A stretch of DNA of 63,086 bases from Novosphingobium sp. ERN07 (GTDB taxonomy: Bacteria > Pseudomonadota > Alphaproteobacteria > Sphingomonadales > Sphingomonadaceae). The stretch spans positions 1-63,086 of the forward strand of contig NZ_JABAID010000020.1 of NCBI RefSeq assembly GCF_012641335.1, read 5' to 3'. A program made the translations under genes and the position numbers. Of the stretch, positions 61,962-63,086 are shown piece by piece; the first letter of the stretch is position 1, and each line of letters begins with the position of its first letter. Below the pieces are notes generated by a model. That model saw only the letters and a program-made list of their open reading frames with translations. It was not told where the DNA came from and did no database searches.

Positions 61962-62894
61962 ATGCAGGATCTTGGCTATAGCCCGCAAGCGGCACCGCGA
62001 CGAAGCGGTCTTGGCGGGCGCACAGTCGCGGCTCTGGTTGCCGGATGCCTTCTTGCGGGTGCCGCTGGCGCCGCATGGCTGGGCTGGCACAACGGATTGA
62101 TCGATGTGCGCATGGGCGATTCGGGCGTGCCGCAACTCATCACCTCCCCCGCCACCCCGCCCTCACCCAGCGCCACTGCGGCTGAAGCCGTCGCCAATCA
62201 GGCGCAGATCGATGCGCAGATTTCCACCGCTACGGCCCGCCTCGCCACGCTGGAGCAGCGGCTGGCGGAACTCAACCAGCAGGCGCTGGCAGCATCGGGC
62301 AATGCCACCCACGCCGAAGCGCTACTGCTCGCCTTCGCGGCACGCCGCGCGGTGGAACGCGGCCAGCCGCTTGGCTGGATCGAAGCACAATTGCGTGCGC
62401 GCTTCGGCCAGACCCAAGGCGCCGCGGTGGATCGCGTGATCGCGGCCAGCGCCACGCCCGTCACGCTTACGCAACTGGGCGAAGAGTTCGAACTGCTGGG
62501 CGCAGAACTGGTCGGCGGATCGAAGAACGAAGGCACGTGGGACTGGTTCAGCCGTCAGGTTTCAGACCTGTTCGTAATCCGCCACGACGATTCCCCTTCG
62601 CCCGCACCGGAAGTGCGGCTTGACCGCACCCGCGCGTTTCTCGCCGGGGGCAAGGTCGAAGCCGCCGTTGCCGAAGTGGAAAAGATGCCGGGCCGCGAAG
62701 TGGCGAACGACTGGATCGTGCGCGCCCGCGATTACATGGCCACACAACGCGCGCTCGACCAGATCGAAGCCGCAGCCCTCACCGGCGGACAGCCGGTTGC
62801 CGCACCAGCACCAACGGTCGCGCCCGAACCGACGGCCAGCGCAGCGCCCACTGTGCCGCCACTGCCACCGGCGGGGTCTACGCCAGAGGTTTGA
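61962..62894 (+). CDS. Mitofilin-like inner membrane protein
   Basis: A 310-residue protein with an N-terminal transmembrane helix (TVAALVAGCLLAGAAGAAWLGW), a coiled coil (IDAQISTATARLATLEQRLAELNQQ) and a conserved helical C-terminal region with FLAGGKVEAAVAEVEKMPGREVANDWIVRARDYM. This is the pattern of alphaproteobacterial mitofilin-like proteins, which follow hemD. They are related to MICOS Mic60 and may shape inner membranes. Pro/Ala-rich end. Confidence 0.82.
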   Translation: MQDLGYSPQAAPRRSGLGGRTVAALVAGCLLAGAAGAAWLGWHNGLIDVRMGDSGVPQLITSPATPPSPSATAAEAVANQAQIDAQISTATARLATLEQRLAELNQQALAASGNATHAEALLLAFAARRAVERGQPLGWIEAQLRARFGQTQGAAVDRVIAASATPVTLTQLGEEFELLGAELVGGSKNEGTWDWFSRQVSDLFVIRHDDSPSPAPEVRLDRTRAFLAGGKVEAAVAEVEKMPGREVANDWIVRARDYMATQRALDQIEAAALTGGQPVAAPAPTVAPEPTASAAPTVPPLPPAGSTPEV

Positions 62895-62935
62895 GGTGGA
62901 GCGGCATTAAAGGCGGCGGTCAGGGTCCGCTTTGA

Positions 62936-62957
62936 CAGCTTTTCGTTTTGAAAGCTG
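62936..62957 (+). terminator. Hairpin after the hem operon
   Basis: CAGCTTT (62936-62942) and AAAGCTG (62951-62957) form a 7-bp stem with an 8-base loop about 40 bp past the stop; a terminator is possible but no U-run is evident. Confidence 0.4.
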
Positions 62958-63018
62958 CCGTTCGGGACACGACGCCATTGTAGCCGTCTGAATCACTGAC
63001 CGGCTGACGCCGGTAGGA

Positions 63019-63086
63019 TCAAGCGGTGGGGCTAAAGCCGTCCTTGTGGGTATGTCGGTCGAGGTAACGCATGATGATGTCATCGG
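63019..63086 (-). CDS. 3' end of a minus-strand gene, cut by the window
   Basis: The last 21 codons of a frame read DDIIMRYLDRHTHKDGFSPTA then TGA at 63019-63021. It is too short to identify; the rest lies outside the window. Confidence 0.35.
   Translation of the reverse strand, partial: DDIIMRYLDRHTHKDGFSPTA

Overview
The window looks like chromosomal DNA from a GC-rich alphaproteobacterium, most likely a member of the Sphingomonadales. Evidence: very GC-rich codon use in the housekeeping genes (uvrB, tsaD, gpsA, hemC, hemD), LexA-type boxes of the alphaproteobacterial form GAAC-N7-GAAC, and an Anbu / transglutaminase / alpha-E / ATP-grasp cluster. No 16S gene is present, so genus is not claimed.

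Region 1 (about 504-5925) is an accessory locus. On the minus strand an HD-domain nucleotidase-like gene, a P-loop nucleotide-kinase-like gene and a 620-codon protein ending in a nucleosidase/phosphorylase (MTAN/PNP) domain form one tightly packed operon. A convergent gene with a HARE-type winged helix and a Nudix-like C-terminal part abuts it, and a SEC-C / zinc-motif gene lies upstream. Four nucleotide-related folds side by side, next to a prophage integrase, make this my best candidate for an undescribed (possibly anti-phage) system.

Region 2 (about 6113-42000, perhaps bounded by a 12-bp repeat at 4980 and 42384) is an apparently complete P2-like (contractile-tail) prophage. A leftward early operon runs from a Cro-like repressor through a CII-like protein, an Ogr/Delta-type late activator, a Toprim primase-helicase and many tiny genes to excisionase and integrase. 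A rightward CI (S24) gene is coupled to a HIRAN gene and followed by a membrane coiled-coil cargo gene. The late genes form leftward operons O-N-M-L-X-R-S, J-I-H-fibre-holin-lysozyme-spanins-V and W-FI-FII-E-E'-T-U-D, plus the rightward P-Q pair. A near-identical 19-bp dyad (GGTAGAGSSCGGGTTTACC) lies before J, before W and between O and P, and is proposed as the Ogr-type late-promoter site. Gene E carries a T7 slippery run allowing the classic -1 shift into E'. Three perfect LexA boxes sit before cargo genes (SRAP with two small genes, a CxxCxxCC protein, and a Dam methylase), suggesting cargo expressed under DNA damage.

Region 3 (42617 to the end) is host chromosome: tRNA-Val(UAC), an extensin-like lipoprotein, a LuxR/FixJ-type regulator with a degenerate receiver, the Anbu cluster, a molybdopterin oxidoreductase, an alpha/beta hydrolase, a DUF3617-like lipoprotein, uvrB, a HigB/HigA-like toxin-antitoxin pair, a lipoprotein, a helix-hairpin-helix membrane protein, a polysaccharide flippase, gpsA, tsaD, and hemC-hemD with a mitofilin-like membrane protein.
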